Shown piece after piece: positions 41,510-52,300 of a DNA stretch of 64,000 nt. The stretch's first letter is position 1. The number at the start of each line of letters is the position of its first letter. A model generated the notes under the pieces. That model saw only the letters and a list, made by a program, of their open reading frames with translations, searched no databases and was not told the DNA's origin. Source of the stretch: Zygaena filipendulae (Eukaryota; Arthropoda; Insecta; Lepidoptera; Zygaenidae); contig OU015677.1 of the NCBI GenBank assembly GCA_907165275.2, positions 3,410,001 to 3,474,000 on the forward strand, in the 5' to 3' direction. Made by a program: the position numbers and the translations under genes.

Positions 41510-41718
41510 ATTACTGTAATAAAATTGTAAAATCCGCGTGTCTGTTCATGCTAATCTCCGGAACTACTGAACGGATTTTCATGTGTTTTTCACAGTAGTA
41601 AGCTTAGTTTGGAGAAACATATATGTAGGTAGGCTTTGTTTTATTTTACATCTGATGTCGAGAAAAAAGTTGTTATTGAAAAGCTTTCCACGCGGGTAAA
41701 ACCGCGGGACTCAGCTCT
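41510..41718 (+). mobile_element. Helitron-like element, subfamily 6
   Basis: TGTAAAATCCGCGTGTCTGT, CCGGAACTACTGAACGGATT and the 3' part CCACGCGGGTAAAACCGCGG with CAGCTCT instead of CAGCTAG. Confidence 0.6.
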
Positions 41719-41837
41719 CTGTTTCACCAATGCGGATTGCGGGATTCCCTACATTACAGGACTGAACGTGGCTATTGTAAAAAAAATGTGATAGTAATAA
41801 TGCATGGGCAAACTAAGAATTTGGGTTTGAAATAGTA

Positions 41838-41960
41838 TATTTGGAGTTCCCGCGAATTTTGTATGTATGTAATATGTCCTTCTGAAGACGTGTATGCGAA
41901 CTTTCATGATAATCTATTGTGTATTTGACGCGTGAACAAACAAAAAAAATAATATTCAAA
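41838..41960 (-). mobile_element. Helitron-like fragment, subfamily 1
   Basis: TTTGGAGTTCCCGCGAATTT, CTGAAGACGTGTATGCGAAC, TTGACGCGTGAACAAACAAA. Confidence 0.6.
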
Positions 41961-42856
41961 CAATTATTTTATTATTCAGCATAACCGCGAAAAGTATAAA
42001 TTAAAATGTGCAATAAATAAAATATACATAATAGCAATTTTCGAGCCGCATCGCATTGGTCGAAGCAAAACGTGACGTCAACAGCCGGTCTCTGATTTAT
42101 CGACTTCGATATTCGTACTGAACAAACAAACACTGAGTGTGATTAGGTATGTGACGTCATCCAAGGCCCGCAAACTATTACAGCGTTTATTGATATATTT
42201 TATATGTTATTTAAAAAATAATTTAACCGGGCAAAGCAGAACTGCTTGTATTTTACATATAGTTTTTTTTTTTGCTCCCAGTGTGCGACATGCATTTGCA
42301 CAAAGAGACGGGCGCGTCTGCCGGTAGCCGTAGTAACAGACGGTCCGGGTTCGACTATCGATCCGGGACATAGTGCTGCGCTCCACAAATATCGTCATGA
42401 TATATTAAAAAAATAATGTTTGAAATTTTAAATTGGATTAGTTATATTTTTAATTTTTTTCCTATATCAGTCACCAAATCAAGGAGGCAAGTTAAGTTAG
42501 GTAATTTATAACAATTACACCCGAGTTGAAGAACACTCTTATAGATACATTACTAAAAATGTGAAGAAATAAAAATAAAACATGTGTACATCTAAATTCA
42601 CCTAATTATATCTCGCAAATTGAGTTCTGCATGTATTCAGATATTCAGAGCAAAGGTGTCAGGTAACTGTATTCTTTTGTTTAAAAAAATGTCCAAGAAG
42701 AACTTCCTTTTTGTGAAGCCGGATAAAAAATCAATCACAGCTCTGGAGAGAGTTCTATTAAAGTCTTCTCAGTGGGTCAAAAAAGCATCATCATATTATA
42801 CACGGTAGCATCTACTTATAATTAACTATTATTGTACATAATATTATTATTTCTGT
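41961..42856. other. No assigned feature; two TGACGTCA sites
   Basis: TGACGTCA at 42073-42080 and 42152-42159, 79 bp apart in a GC-richer segment. GGTCCGGGTTCGACTATCG near 42340 recalls a pol III B box, but no A box was found. ORFs here are short and unrecognised. Confidence 0.35.
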
Positions 42857-43011
42857 ACAATGAGTCTTTTTTTTTTTAAATCATTTATTTAGTGAGGCTT
42901 TTTACGCTCATGCGCCAAGCCAGCCTCGTAATGTGTTACATATTGCAATATAAAACTAGGTACTAATAGAAAAAAAAAAAAAAAAAAAACTAAAAATAAA
43001 CAATGAGTCTT
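42857..43011 (-). mobile_element. Retrotransposed insert with 12-bp target duplication
   Basis: ACAATGAGTCTT occurs at 42857-42868 and 43000-43011. The left flank is followed by a T-run, the reverse complement of a poly(A) tail, so the insert is minus-oriented. Its roughly 130-bp body includes an AATAAA-type signal (reverse) and a second A-run. Typical target-primed retrotransposition of a heavily 5'-truncated element. Confidence 0.75.
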
Positions 43012-43457
43012 GAAATAGAATATTTTCATCTCGAAAAAACTATTATTCGAGGAATCACTAAATTTCAGGAGTAGGTACTTATGAAACTACAAGGAATTGG
43101 CTGTTGGAAATGTAAATTATACTTCCATTGACACAAAAAAATATCGTCAGCAAAGGGTTTCAGCCATAGATATTTAAAAACAGAACGAAAATAAAAGCCT
43201 CGATATAGGTAACATTATTAAAAATACGTGTTGTCTCAACCCTAACGTCTGTGATATTATATTTTGATAATTAAAACCTGGATGGTACCTCGACCTTTCC
43301 ATATTACTCTATATTACTGCCATAGATATTATTCTGAAGTTATCTTTCCCCTGTTGTCTAGTGGGGTAGGTAGAGAGAGATAGATAGGCTTGACTTAGGT
43401 ACCTATATATAACAAAGAAGCTGAATTTGAGTTGAATAATACATATGTTACTTTATA
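43012..43457. other. No recognised feature
   Basis: AT-rich unique-looking sequence. Confidence 0.4.
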
Positions 43458-43657
43458 CTAGCTGTTTCCCGCGGTGTCACTCGCGAAAATTTCGGGGATC
43501 TCGCAGGAATTCCGTGATACAAAGTGCCCTATGTCCTTCTCTGTACCTCTGACAATGTGTGTACAAAATTTCATGATGATCTGTAGAGCCGTTAAGGCGT
43601 GAAAGCGGAACAGAGAGATAGACAGAGTTGCTTTCGCATTTATAATATTAGTAGGGA
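43458..43657 (-). mobile_element. Helitron-like element, subfamily 1, complete
   Basis: CTAG at 43458-43461, hairpin, CTGTACCTCTGACAATGTG, GGCGTGAAAGCGGAACAGAG and distal CATTTATAATATTAGTAGGGA. Confidence 0.87.
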
Positions 43658-43662
43658 TATGA

Positions 43663-44090
43663 CTAGCTGTCCCCCATGGTTTCACCTGCGGTTATTGCGG
43701 AGTTTCCGCGGGAATTCCAGGGTAAACTGAAAATATAAACCTTCCTCATAAATGAAATTAAGTTTATTTGTTACGACACGACAACGTAGCTACGAAAAAA
43801 TGAACAATACCTATTAAAATATGCTACAGCAAAAAGCAGCACAACGGCGTTTTGCAACAAAATGGCAACCAGCTCAGCATAAGCCGGGAACTGTTAGGGA
43901 CCCAACGCTGGTCGTCCGCTGGTGCCACGTGCGGCGTCACGGGTGAATCACTCTATCTATTGTGAAAACCGCAGGAAAATCTGTTCAGTAGTTTTTGAGT
44001 TTATTGCGAACAGACAGTGGAAGCGACCAGAGAGAAGGTAATCACTACGTTTTAGAAGCGACTTTATTTTATACTAAAGATAGTAAAGAT
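43663..44090 (-). mobile_element. Helitron-like element, subfamily 3, interrupted by ~190 bp
   Basis: CTAG at 43663-43666, GCGGGAATTCCAGGGTAAAC, then a break near 43756. The body resumes at about 43945 with GAATCACTCTATCTATTGTG and ends TTTATTTTATACTAAAGATA. The inserted block is GC-richer and unidentified. Confidence 0.72.
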
Positions 44091-44093
44091 TAG

Positions 44094-44469
44094 TTTTTTT
44101 TTTTTTTTTTATGGAATAGGGGGCAAACGGGCAGGTGGCACACCTGATGATAAGTGATTACCGCCGCCCATAGACATCTGCAACACCAGAAGGCATGCAG
44201 GTGCGTTGCCGGCCTTTAAGAAAGGAGTAGGCTCGTTTTTTGAAGGTTCCCAGGTCGTATCCGTTCGGAAAAACTGCCGGCGTAAGCTGATTCCACAGAG
44301 TGGTTGTGCGGGGCAGAAAGTGTTTGAGAAATCGCGCAGTTGTGGATTTCCAGACATCAAGATGGTATGCGTGGTATTTTTGGCGCGATGTCCGGTGACG
44401 AAACTCAGCATAACTAAATGAAAGCGCGAACTGTCTAGACTCCAGAGCGTGAATATGTCCTTTGTTCAA
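44094..44469 (-). pseudogene. LINE ORF2 C-terminus and 3' end, partner of SINE family 1
   Basis: The minus-strand frame 44469-44158 reads [20 protein letters not shown]...[18 protein letters not shown]...[11 protein letters not shown] and stops at TAA, a typical non-LTR reverse transcriptase ORF end. The last 20 or so codons plus the 3' UTR down to CATAGGGGGCAAACGGGC(reverse) and the A-tail are the same sequence as the 3' third of the SINE at 32739-33088. Truncated at its 5' end. Confidence 0.85.
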
Positions 44470-44472
44470 AAT

Positions 44473-44820
44473 TATGTGGTGTATATTTATGTGCCATTCG
44501 GTGTCGAGACCCTTGGTCCGTGGGGTCCTAGCGCTATAAGGCTTTTTAAGGAAACAGCAAAAAGGTTAGTCGACATCACAGGAGACCGAAGAGCTGGCAG
44601 CTACCTCGGACAAAGAATTAGCCTAGCTATTCAAAGGGGGAACGCTGCCAGTATCTTCGGAACCTTGCCTAAAGGGACTCCTTTTTTTAATAATATATTT
44701 TAGATTTATTTTAGGTAAGGTTAAGTTTAGTTTTAGTATATTTTAATAAACATATTGTCCCCATATATATGTAATGTAATAAATATATTTGTTGTTCAGT
44801 TTAGGTAAAAAAATAAAATA
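44473..44820 (+). pseudogene. Retroelement ORF C-terminal fragment with 3' UTR
   Basis: Frame 44473-44703 reads [20 protein letters not shown]...QRISLAIQRGNAASIFGTLP, then TAG. I recognise this motif set from C-termini of proteins annotated as reverse transcriptases in animal genomes, but cannot name the clade. The 3' side is AT-rich with AATAAA at about 44778. It abuts the oppositely oriented LINE end. Confidence 0.6.
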
Positions 44821-45150
44821 AAAATAATAATTTACATTATAATAATCTCTGTCAAAATAAATAACATCCATTCGTATTAAAATTTTTTGTTAAAACTTTA
44901 TTGTTTTCATCAATTCGAAATGATGAGTAAATAAACAGTATTTTTAATCGGCGTCTGGTATAGTGAACGGATAATTGATTGGATATCCACTTCAAAATAC
45001 ATAATTAATGTCATCGATCTAAACATTCATATTTATTGATTGGTTAAAAAAAATAACATACATACCTGCGGTGAAAAATTATCGATACAGGGAAACGACG
45101 GGTTCTCTAGGTTTTTTGCATACACTTACTTAAGGTATACGGTATACCTA
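44821..45150. other. No recognised feature
   Basis: AT-rich unique-looking sequence. Confidence 0.4.
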
Positions 45151-45152
45151 AT

Positions 45153-45480
45153 GGGCATGTGGACTAATTTCTATTTTTTAGTCCGTCTTGTAGATTATTA
45201 AAAAATATTGGACACGTATTTTTTCTTATTCTACGTAATCAAAAAATAACGGCGATATATTGAGTTGAAATTCCGCGTGACGTCACTATTCTGACAGTTT
45301 GTATGGCGGTTTTAGCGGTTAGTGACGTCACGACCCCCTCACCCTAAACTTTAATGCGCTTTCTCTCTGTATATTTTAATTTATTTGAAAAAGCAAAAAA
45401 TACGTGTCTATTGTTTTTTTTAATTTATAACTGACGGAATAATTAGAATTTTGATTTTCAAAAGTTGTCCACATCCCTAT
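45153..45480 (+). mobile_element. CRE-MITE, best copy
   Basis: The terminal inverted repeats include TAGTCCGTCTTGTAGATTA on the left and TAACTGACGGAATAATTAG on the right, with ACACGTATTTTTTC on the left matched by AAATACGTGT on the right. The outer GATGTGGAC/GTCCACATC extend the ends. Inside are TGACGTCA at 45278-45285 and 45323-45330, arranged as an inverted pair around GGCGGTTTTAGCGG. No ORF. Confidence 0.82.
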
Positions 45481-46159
45481 TGTATGTGCTAAAAAAAATT
45501 TCAAAAAATAAAAAGAGATTGAGACCGAAGAAATAAAAAACCGTCACTGTGAAAATTATTGTCCAATTTTTAACCATTTTTTATCGACATGAAAATAAAT
45601 GACAGAACCGCCATATTTGATTCCCGCCAAAAAAACTCCTTACTGTCATAAAAACTGTTTTGCATGTAGAAAATAATCATTTAAGGAATCCTAAAAATAT
45701 GAATAGTTAGTTATAAATTAAATACGTAATTAGTGAGTCCGTTGTGGAAGTTTTATTAGATGTGAATTAAGTTTGATTTATTGCAAAGAAATTAATAAGT
45801 TATCCAAAAAAAGTCAAATGAAGTTAATAATATAAATTAAAGAAATAAAAAGAAAACCATTCAATATTATCTACTTACTAGGTAGGTATGTCCTTTTACT
45901 TCTTTTAATATAGGTAATCGAAGTATATTGGCTTCGATCAGACAACGCAGTAGATGGTAGGTATACTAGGTACCTGAGTAGTAAAAAAAACTACGCGAGA
46001 AACCAGAGTAATATAATAGTACACAATCTGGTCCCTGCGGTTTCGCAAAAAAAAAAAAAAACAAAATAATAATTTCTTCTCTAATATACATAGGTACCTG
46101 TACTTATTTATTGTTCTCAAAAGAAATCCTTAGGAGAATTTAGATACCTATGTAAAATA
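45481..46159. other. No recognised feature
   Basis: AT-rich unique-looking sequence with an A-run at 46048-46061. Confidence 0.4.
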
Positions 46160-46295
46160 GACCCGAAGCAACCGATCCTCATAAAATTTTGCATATACGT
46201 TTTCAGGGCTACAGAGGGCAGGTAGGTACTTTTTATTGCGGAATTCCCGCGGGAACTCCGAAATTAGCGCGTGTGAAACCGCGGGGAACAGCTAG
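46160..46295 (+). mobile_element. Helitron-like element, subfamily 1, 3' half
   Basis: GCAACCGATCCTCATAAAAT, GCGGAATTCCCGCGGGAACT, hairpin and CTAG at 46292-46295. Confidence 0.8.
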
Positions 46296-46675
46296 TATGA
46301 AATATATCCTGGGCCCTTATTCACTATGACCAACAACATTCCTTGCCCACAACGCGCGTTCCGAAAACGCATTTCCAAACGTTCTAAATGCCAAAATGTT
46401 AAAAATTATTATTCTTTATGCCAGAAGAAATATATGTGTACAAATTTAGATTAGGCACTATTTATCTGGAGGCACGGTAGTGCCCCCGCCAAGACGAGCC
46501 AGCAAAGCGCAAGGGCACTACCTATCTTTTCTCGAAGCGCTTCGTCGTTTTTTTGAACCCTTGTAACTTGGGTCTGGATTATACCAGATAAACAAAATTT
46601 TCGGAATATGTTGTCAATAGCAGACTTATTAAATTTATAAAGTTTTAATTGCATAGCTCCCATCCTTTAGATTTT
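46296..46675. repeat. Possible repeat with GGTAGTGCCC/GGGCACTACC inverted pair
   Basis: GGTAGTGCCC near 46477 and GGGCACTACC near 46512 can pair across a GC-rich spacer (CCAAGACGAGCCAGCAAAGC). This looks like a known type of moth repeat; element ends were not found. Confidence 0.45.
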
Positions 46676-46875
46676 ATTGATATCTAAAAAACCCCGATTT
46701 CGTCACTGACTCACTGATGATCATCAAAATTCTTAGGGTACTTCCTTATGTCCTAGAAAGCTGAAATTTGGTATGTAAGCTAGTATTAGTAAACAAACAA
46801 CAAAAAAATTATAAAAATTGTAACTTTTATCTCTCAACCCCTTAAATTAGGGGATGGAAGTTTGTATGAGACTTC
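46676..46875 (+). repeat. Interspersed repeat fragment
   Basis: GATTTCGTCACTGACTCACT, GATCATCAAAATTCTTAGGG and TAGAAAGCTGAAATTTGGTA, a set common in moth intergenic DNA. Confidence 0.45.
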
Positions 46876-46904
46876 TGAAATTTTGACTTACAAAAATAAA
46901 TGAA

Positions 46905-47312
46905 ATCCCAACAAAAACATTTTCATGTAAAATGTTGCCAAGACGAGACCATATACCAGCACTTTCAAAAAGTTATCAGATCTTATGTAGAGCCAAGCTT
47001 GTAACTCTACAAGGTCTAACTTCACAAACTCTACACCTTAGCCAAAATATGTGGCTTGGCCGTTTCGTTACTACAAAGAACTATTATTATATAACAGAAA
47101 AGTAATAAAAAATGGACCAATTTTTCACCTTAGGCCCATGTGAATATAGCGAAATGGCCAAGCCACATATTTTGGCTAAGGTGTAGAGTTTGTGAAGTTA
47201 GACCTTGTAGAGTTAGAAGCTTGGCTCTACATAAGATCTGATAACTTTTTGAAAGTGCTGGTATATGGTCTCGTCTTGGCAACATTTTACATGAAAATGT
47301 TTTTGTTGGGAT
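46905..47312. repeat. 163-bp inverted repeat with 82-bp loop
   Basis: Arms 46905-47067 and 47150-47312 are reverse complements with very few differences (ACCATATACCAGCACTTTCA in the left arm). Equal arm lengths and high identity suggest a recent inverted duplication or a foldback-type MITE. The right arm runs straight into a retroelement 3' end. Confidence 0.9.
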
Positions 47313-47374
47313 GTTTGTTTCTTTTTCTTGTGTGTTGTGCTGAAATAAATGTATTTTCTTCTTCTTCTTCTTAA
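47313..47374 (+). mobile_element. Retroelement 3' end with TTC tail
   Basis: GTTTCTTTTTCTTGTGTGTT, AAATAAATGTATTTTC, TTC repeats. Same end as 14697-14800 in reverse. Confidence 0.65.
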
Positions 47375-48082
47375 GAAACGTTGTAAATGTATTTTTTTGG
47401 AGTAAACCATCTCTGATTACGAGGGAAAGACAGTTTTTGCGGCGTCTTATCATAACGGGGCGTGTTATGGTCATGCTCTGATAAAGTCAAGACATCCAAA
47501 CAAACTTTCGTGCTTGCCTTCTAATGTCTGTGGATGACAGAGATATAGTTTCAAGATAAATTTCGCTGTTATGTTTGTTGAGTACGAAACGCATATACAT
47601 ACATTAGCCACGGTGGTAAATGCGGATTCGTATCAATTATTCATACATTCTTCGAGTCGTGGGGGAAACTTCGCAACTTGTCTGACTTAAATCATGCTGT
47701 CAAGCGCCAGGAAGATGGTACTGGAGGATCCTTGCATTAAACATTATATTCATACCGTACTACTTATAGCTGTTTCCAGACTTTTTGCTGACTGATTTCG
47801 AGACTCCCTCGGGAACTCCTTACCTTTTATATACCTAGTGTGTAAGGTCCATCTTCAATACGTCCCCGGTTCATACAAAATAAAACTCGTTTTAAATATC
47901 TAATTGAGACATAATAAAATTATTTTTTAATGTAAAAGATTATCTTCGAAAATAAAGTGCGCAAACTTTCAATATGGTGACGGATCATAATAATACCTTT
48001 TTCTTTTGCATTACTATGACGCGCTGAGAAATTAAATTTAAATATTATTAACGTGTAAACCCACGTTTTTTAAGATTTTCTT
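47375..48082. other. No recognised feature
   Basis: A short decayed Helitron-like trace (GAGACTCCCTCGGGAACTCC) lies near 47801-47820; otherwise unique-looking. Confidence 0.4.
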
Positions 48083-48205
48083 TCGAAATTTCAAAATTTC
48101 AAAATTTTCAAAATTTCAAATTGCTTTATTCGATTTAGGCCTCATAAAGGCACCTAGGAATATCAGTATTACAGGCAGTAACATATTATAGTATAAATAT
48201 ACTGT
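48083..48205 (-). mobile_element. LINE 3' end with TTTGAAA-type tail, reverse
   Basis: GAAATTTCAAAATTTCAAAA and TTGCTTTATTCGATTTAGGC are the reverse of an AATAAA plus TTTGAAATT-repeat tail like that at 1704-1731. Confidence 0.6.
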
Positions 48206-48737
48206 ACAATTGTGATTTTTATATCAAAATGATCAAGTGATACTGATACGTTTGAATTACACCTTGTATAAAAACAAATTTATTAGTTCGTAAGTAAAAA
48301 ACGATGAGTTGTGATTAGAAAGACGGCTACCACTATCTTTTTAACAGTAGTGATAAGTTCGTTCCACTGAAATTTCAACCTCGTATAATGTATGTAAAGC
48401 TTAGTTTGGAATCAAGAGGCGATGTGTGATAATGTTTGTTTCTTTTTACTCACGACTGCACTAAGAATATTTGTTTAAAGAAAGAAAGAAAGAAAGGAAA
48501 AAGTTATATATATTATGTTGTATGTAGGTAAGTGTGAAATAGTTGTGTTAGCGTAATGTTGGGTACCTATCACAATATTTTTAAACCGACGTCAAAAACG
48601 GCAGTCGTTTCTAATTTAACAGTTTTTTTATGTAGGTATGCCAAACGATAAACTTGTTAGTTATTAATAATAATTTTATTTTTAAATAATTATTTTTGCA
48701 TGTTGAGTGCAACGGAAGTGACGCCATGGAATTGGCT
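48206..48737. other. No recognised feature; GAAA microsatellite at 48479-48496
   Basis: AT-rich unique-looking sequence. Confidence 0.4.
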
Positions 48738-48970
48738 ACGTACCTACTTGACAAAATTTTTTTTTTTAGTCCATCGTGTAGATAAAAAATGTTAGACACG
48801 TATTTTTTCTTTTACGTAAACGTAATCAAAAAATAACGCCGATACATTGAGTTAAAATTTCGCGTGACGTCACAACGCGGTGCAGTTTGTACGGGACTTG
48901 CACCGAATAATGACGTCACGCTCACGAGTCCCCTACTCTAAATTTTAATTCGCTTTACCTATAGCTAGTG
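48738..48970 (+). mobile_element. CRE-MITE, right end missing
   Basis: TTAGTCCATCGTGTAGATAA, ACACGTATTTTTTCTTTTAC, TGACGTCA at 48865-48872 and 48911-48918, ACTCTAAATTTTAATTCGC. Confidence 0.75.
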
Positions 48971-49298
48971 GCTACCTACATTGTCCAGATAAATTAGATT
49001 GAAGACTAATGTCTATAAATCTGGAAAAGGAAAGAAACACCACAAAAATAATGAACAGCTTAAGCTATCATCTCATTTGGTACGTAAATGTCTGCTTCTC
49101 ACGATGCTTCGCTATTTTAACAGGTCGCCGACCCGAATGCGTTTTACAGAAATGGCAAAACGGCATCGTTAGCCAGAAATATGTGGTTTTATTCAGGAGA
49201 TAAAAAAGAGGAGTAAAAAATAAAAACAATTTAATGTGAAGGAGTTAACATACAAAACATGTATATGTAAATGTGACGCGACCGCTTTCGACAAGCAG
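48971..49298. other. Unique flank of the foldback element
   Basis: Holds a 64-codon ORF (49009-49203) without a recognised domain. Confidence 0.4.
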
Positions 49299-49307
49299 CG
49301 AACGAAG
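49299..49307 (+). repeat. Target-site duplication, left (CGAACGAAG)
   Basis: Exact 9-bp match to 58220-58228, directly abutting the foldback terminus. Confidence 0.9.
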
Positions 49308-52300
49308 GGCGGTGTGAAGTTGGCCCCCCAATGTCAAAAAAAAAATAAAATAAAGTGAGTTCTAGTGGCCCCCCACATAGTTCCGGAGTTCTTTATACTT
49401 TTTGGAAATAGTTCTGTTGTTTACATAGACCAAAAATGGTTTTGAAATAATGGGGGGCCAACTTCCCGATTTTCATATTTTACGGCCTTATACCGCGAAA
49501 AGTATTAGTCAAATCGAAAAATGTTATAGAGATAATGTGTAGAACTCTTTGGGGGGCCAACGGAACTCTTACAAAAAAATTGATTTTTGAATATTTTATT
49601 TTTTTTCAAAATAATTAATTATTTTCATCTGAACCTAGCGTCTTTCCTATCGGTTATATCGAAATAAATTATAGGAAAAACTTATAGAACTCTTTGAGGA
49701 GCACCTAGAAATCTAAGAAAAAAATTCATTTTCCGGAAACTAGATGAAAATTGAGAAAAACTTTTTTTTTATACACAAGTTTTTAAAAAAATAGCATGAG
49801 TTCTAGTTGCCCCCCACATAGTTCTGAACATCTATATACATTTTAGAAATAGTTCTGTTGTTTACATAATCCAAAAATGGTTTTGAAATAATTTCCCGAT
49901 TTTCATATTTTACGGCCTTATACCGCGAAAAGTATTAGTCAAATCGAAAAATGTTATAGGGATAATGTGTAGAACTCTTTGGGGGGCCAACGGAACTCTA
50001 ACAAAAAAATCGATTTTTGAATATTTTATTTTTTTCCAAAATAACTAATTATTTTCATCTGAACCTAGCGTCTTTCTTATCTGTTATATCGAAATAAGTT
50101 AGAAGAAAAACTTGTAGAACTCTTTGAGGGGCACCTAGAAATCTAAGAAAAAAATTCATTTTCCGGAAACTAGAAGAAAATTGAGAAAAACTTTTTTTTT
50201 ATACACAAGTATTTAAAAAAATGGCATGAGTTCTAGTTGCCCCCCACATAGTTCTGAACATCTATATACATTTTGGAAATAGTTCTGTTGTTTACCTAGC
50301 CCAAAAATGGTTTTGAAATAATTTCCCAATTTTTTTACGGCCTTGTACCGCGAAAAGTATTAGTCAAATCGAAAAATGTTAAAGAAATAATGTGTAGAAC
50401 TCTTTGGGGGGCCAACGGAACTCTAACAAAAAAATCGATTTTTGAATATTTATTTTTTTCCAAAATAACTAATTATTTTCATCTGAACCTAGCGTCTTTC
50501 TTATCAGTTATATCGAAATAAGTTATAGGAAAAACTTGTAGAACTCTTTAAGGGACACCTAAAAATCTAAGAAAAAAACACATTTTCCGGAAACTCGATG
50601 AAAATTGAGAAAAACTTTTTTTATATACACAAGTTTTTAAAAAAATGGCATGAGTTCTAGTTGCCCCCCACATAGTTCTGAACATCTATATACATTTTGG
50701 AAATAGTTCTGTTGTTTACATAGACCAAAAATGGTTTTGAAATAATTGCCCAATTTTTTTACGGCCTTGTACCGCGAAAAGTATTAGTAAAATCGAAAAA
50801 TGTTATAGGGATAATGTGTAGAACTCTTTGGGGGGCCAACGGAACTCTAACAAAAAAATCGATTTTTGAATATTTATTTTTTTCCAAAATAACTAATTAT
50901 TTTCATCTGAACCTAGCGTCTTTCTTATCGGTTATATCGAAATAAGTTATAGGAAAAACTTGTAGAACTCTTTGAGGGGCACCTAGAAATCTAAGAAAAA
51001 ATCACATTTTCCGGAAACTCGATGAAAATTGAGAAAAACTTTTTTTTATACACAAGTTTTTAAAAAAATGGCATGAGTTCTGGTTGCCCCCCACATAGTT
51101 CTGAACATCTATAGACATTTTGGAAATAGTTCTGTTGTTTACATAGCCCAGAAATGGTTTTGAAATAATTTCCCAATTTTTTTACGGCCTTGTAACGCGA
51201 AAAGTATTAGTCAAATCGAAAAATGTTATAGAGATAATGTGTAGAACTCTTTGGGGGGCCAACGGAACTCTAACAAAAAAATCGATTTTTGAATATTTTA
51301 TTTTTTTCCAAAATAACTAATTATTTTCATCTGAACCTAGCGTCTTTCTTATCTGTTATATCGAAATAAGTTAGAAGAAAAACTTGTAGAACTCTTTGAG
51401 GGGCACCTAGAAATCTAAGAAAAAAATTCATTTTCCGGAAACTAGAAGAAAATTGAGAAAAACTTTTTTTTTATACACAAGTATTTAAAAAAATGGCATG
51501 AGTTCTAGTTGCCCCCCACATAGTTCTGAACATCTATATACATTTTGGAAATAGTTCTGTTGTTTACCTAGCCCAAAAATGGTTTTGAAATAATTTCCCA
51601 ATTTTTTTACGGCCTTGTACCGCGAAAAGTATTAGTCAAATCGAAAAATGTTAAAGAAATAATGTGTAGAACTCTTTGGGGGGCCAACGGAACTCTAACA
51701 AAAAAATCGATTTTTGAATATTTATTTTTTTCCAAAATAACTAATTATTTTCATCTGAACCTAGCGTCTTTCTTATCAGTTATATCGAAATAAGTTATAG
51801 GAAAAACTTGTAGAACTCTTTAAGGGACACCTAAAAATCTAAGAAAAAAACACATTTTCCGGAAACTCGATGAAAATTGAGAAAAACTTTTTTTATATAC
51901 ACAAGTTTTTAAAAAAATGGCATGAGTTCTAGTTGCCCCCCACATAGTTCTGAACATCTATATACATTTTGGAAATAGTTCTGTTGTTTACATAGACCAA
52001 AAATGGTTTTGAAATAATTGCCCAATTTTTTTACGGCCTTGTACCGCGAAAAGTATTAGTAAAATCGAAAAATGTTATAGGGATAATGTGTAGAACTCTT
52101 TGGGGGGCCAACGGAACTCTAACAAAAAAATCGATTTTTGAATATTTATTTTTTTCCAAAATAACTAATTATTTTCATCTGAACCTAGCGTCTTTCTTAT
52201 CGGTTATATCGAAATAAGTTATAGGAAAAACTTGTAGAACTCTTTGAGGGGCACCTAGAAATCTAAGAAAAAATCACATTTTCCGGAAACTCGATGAAAA

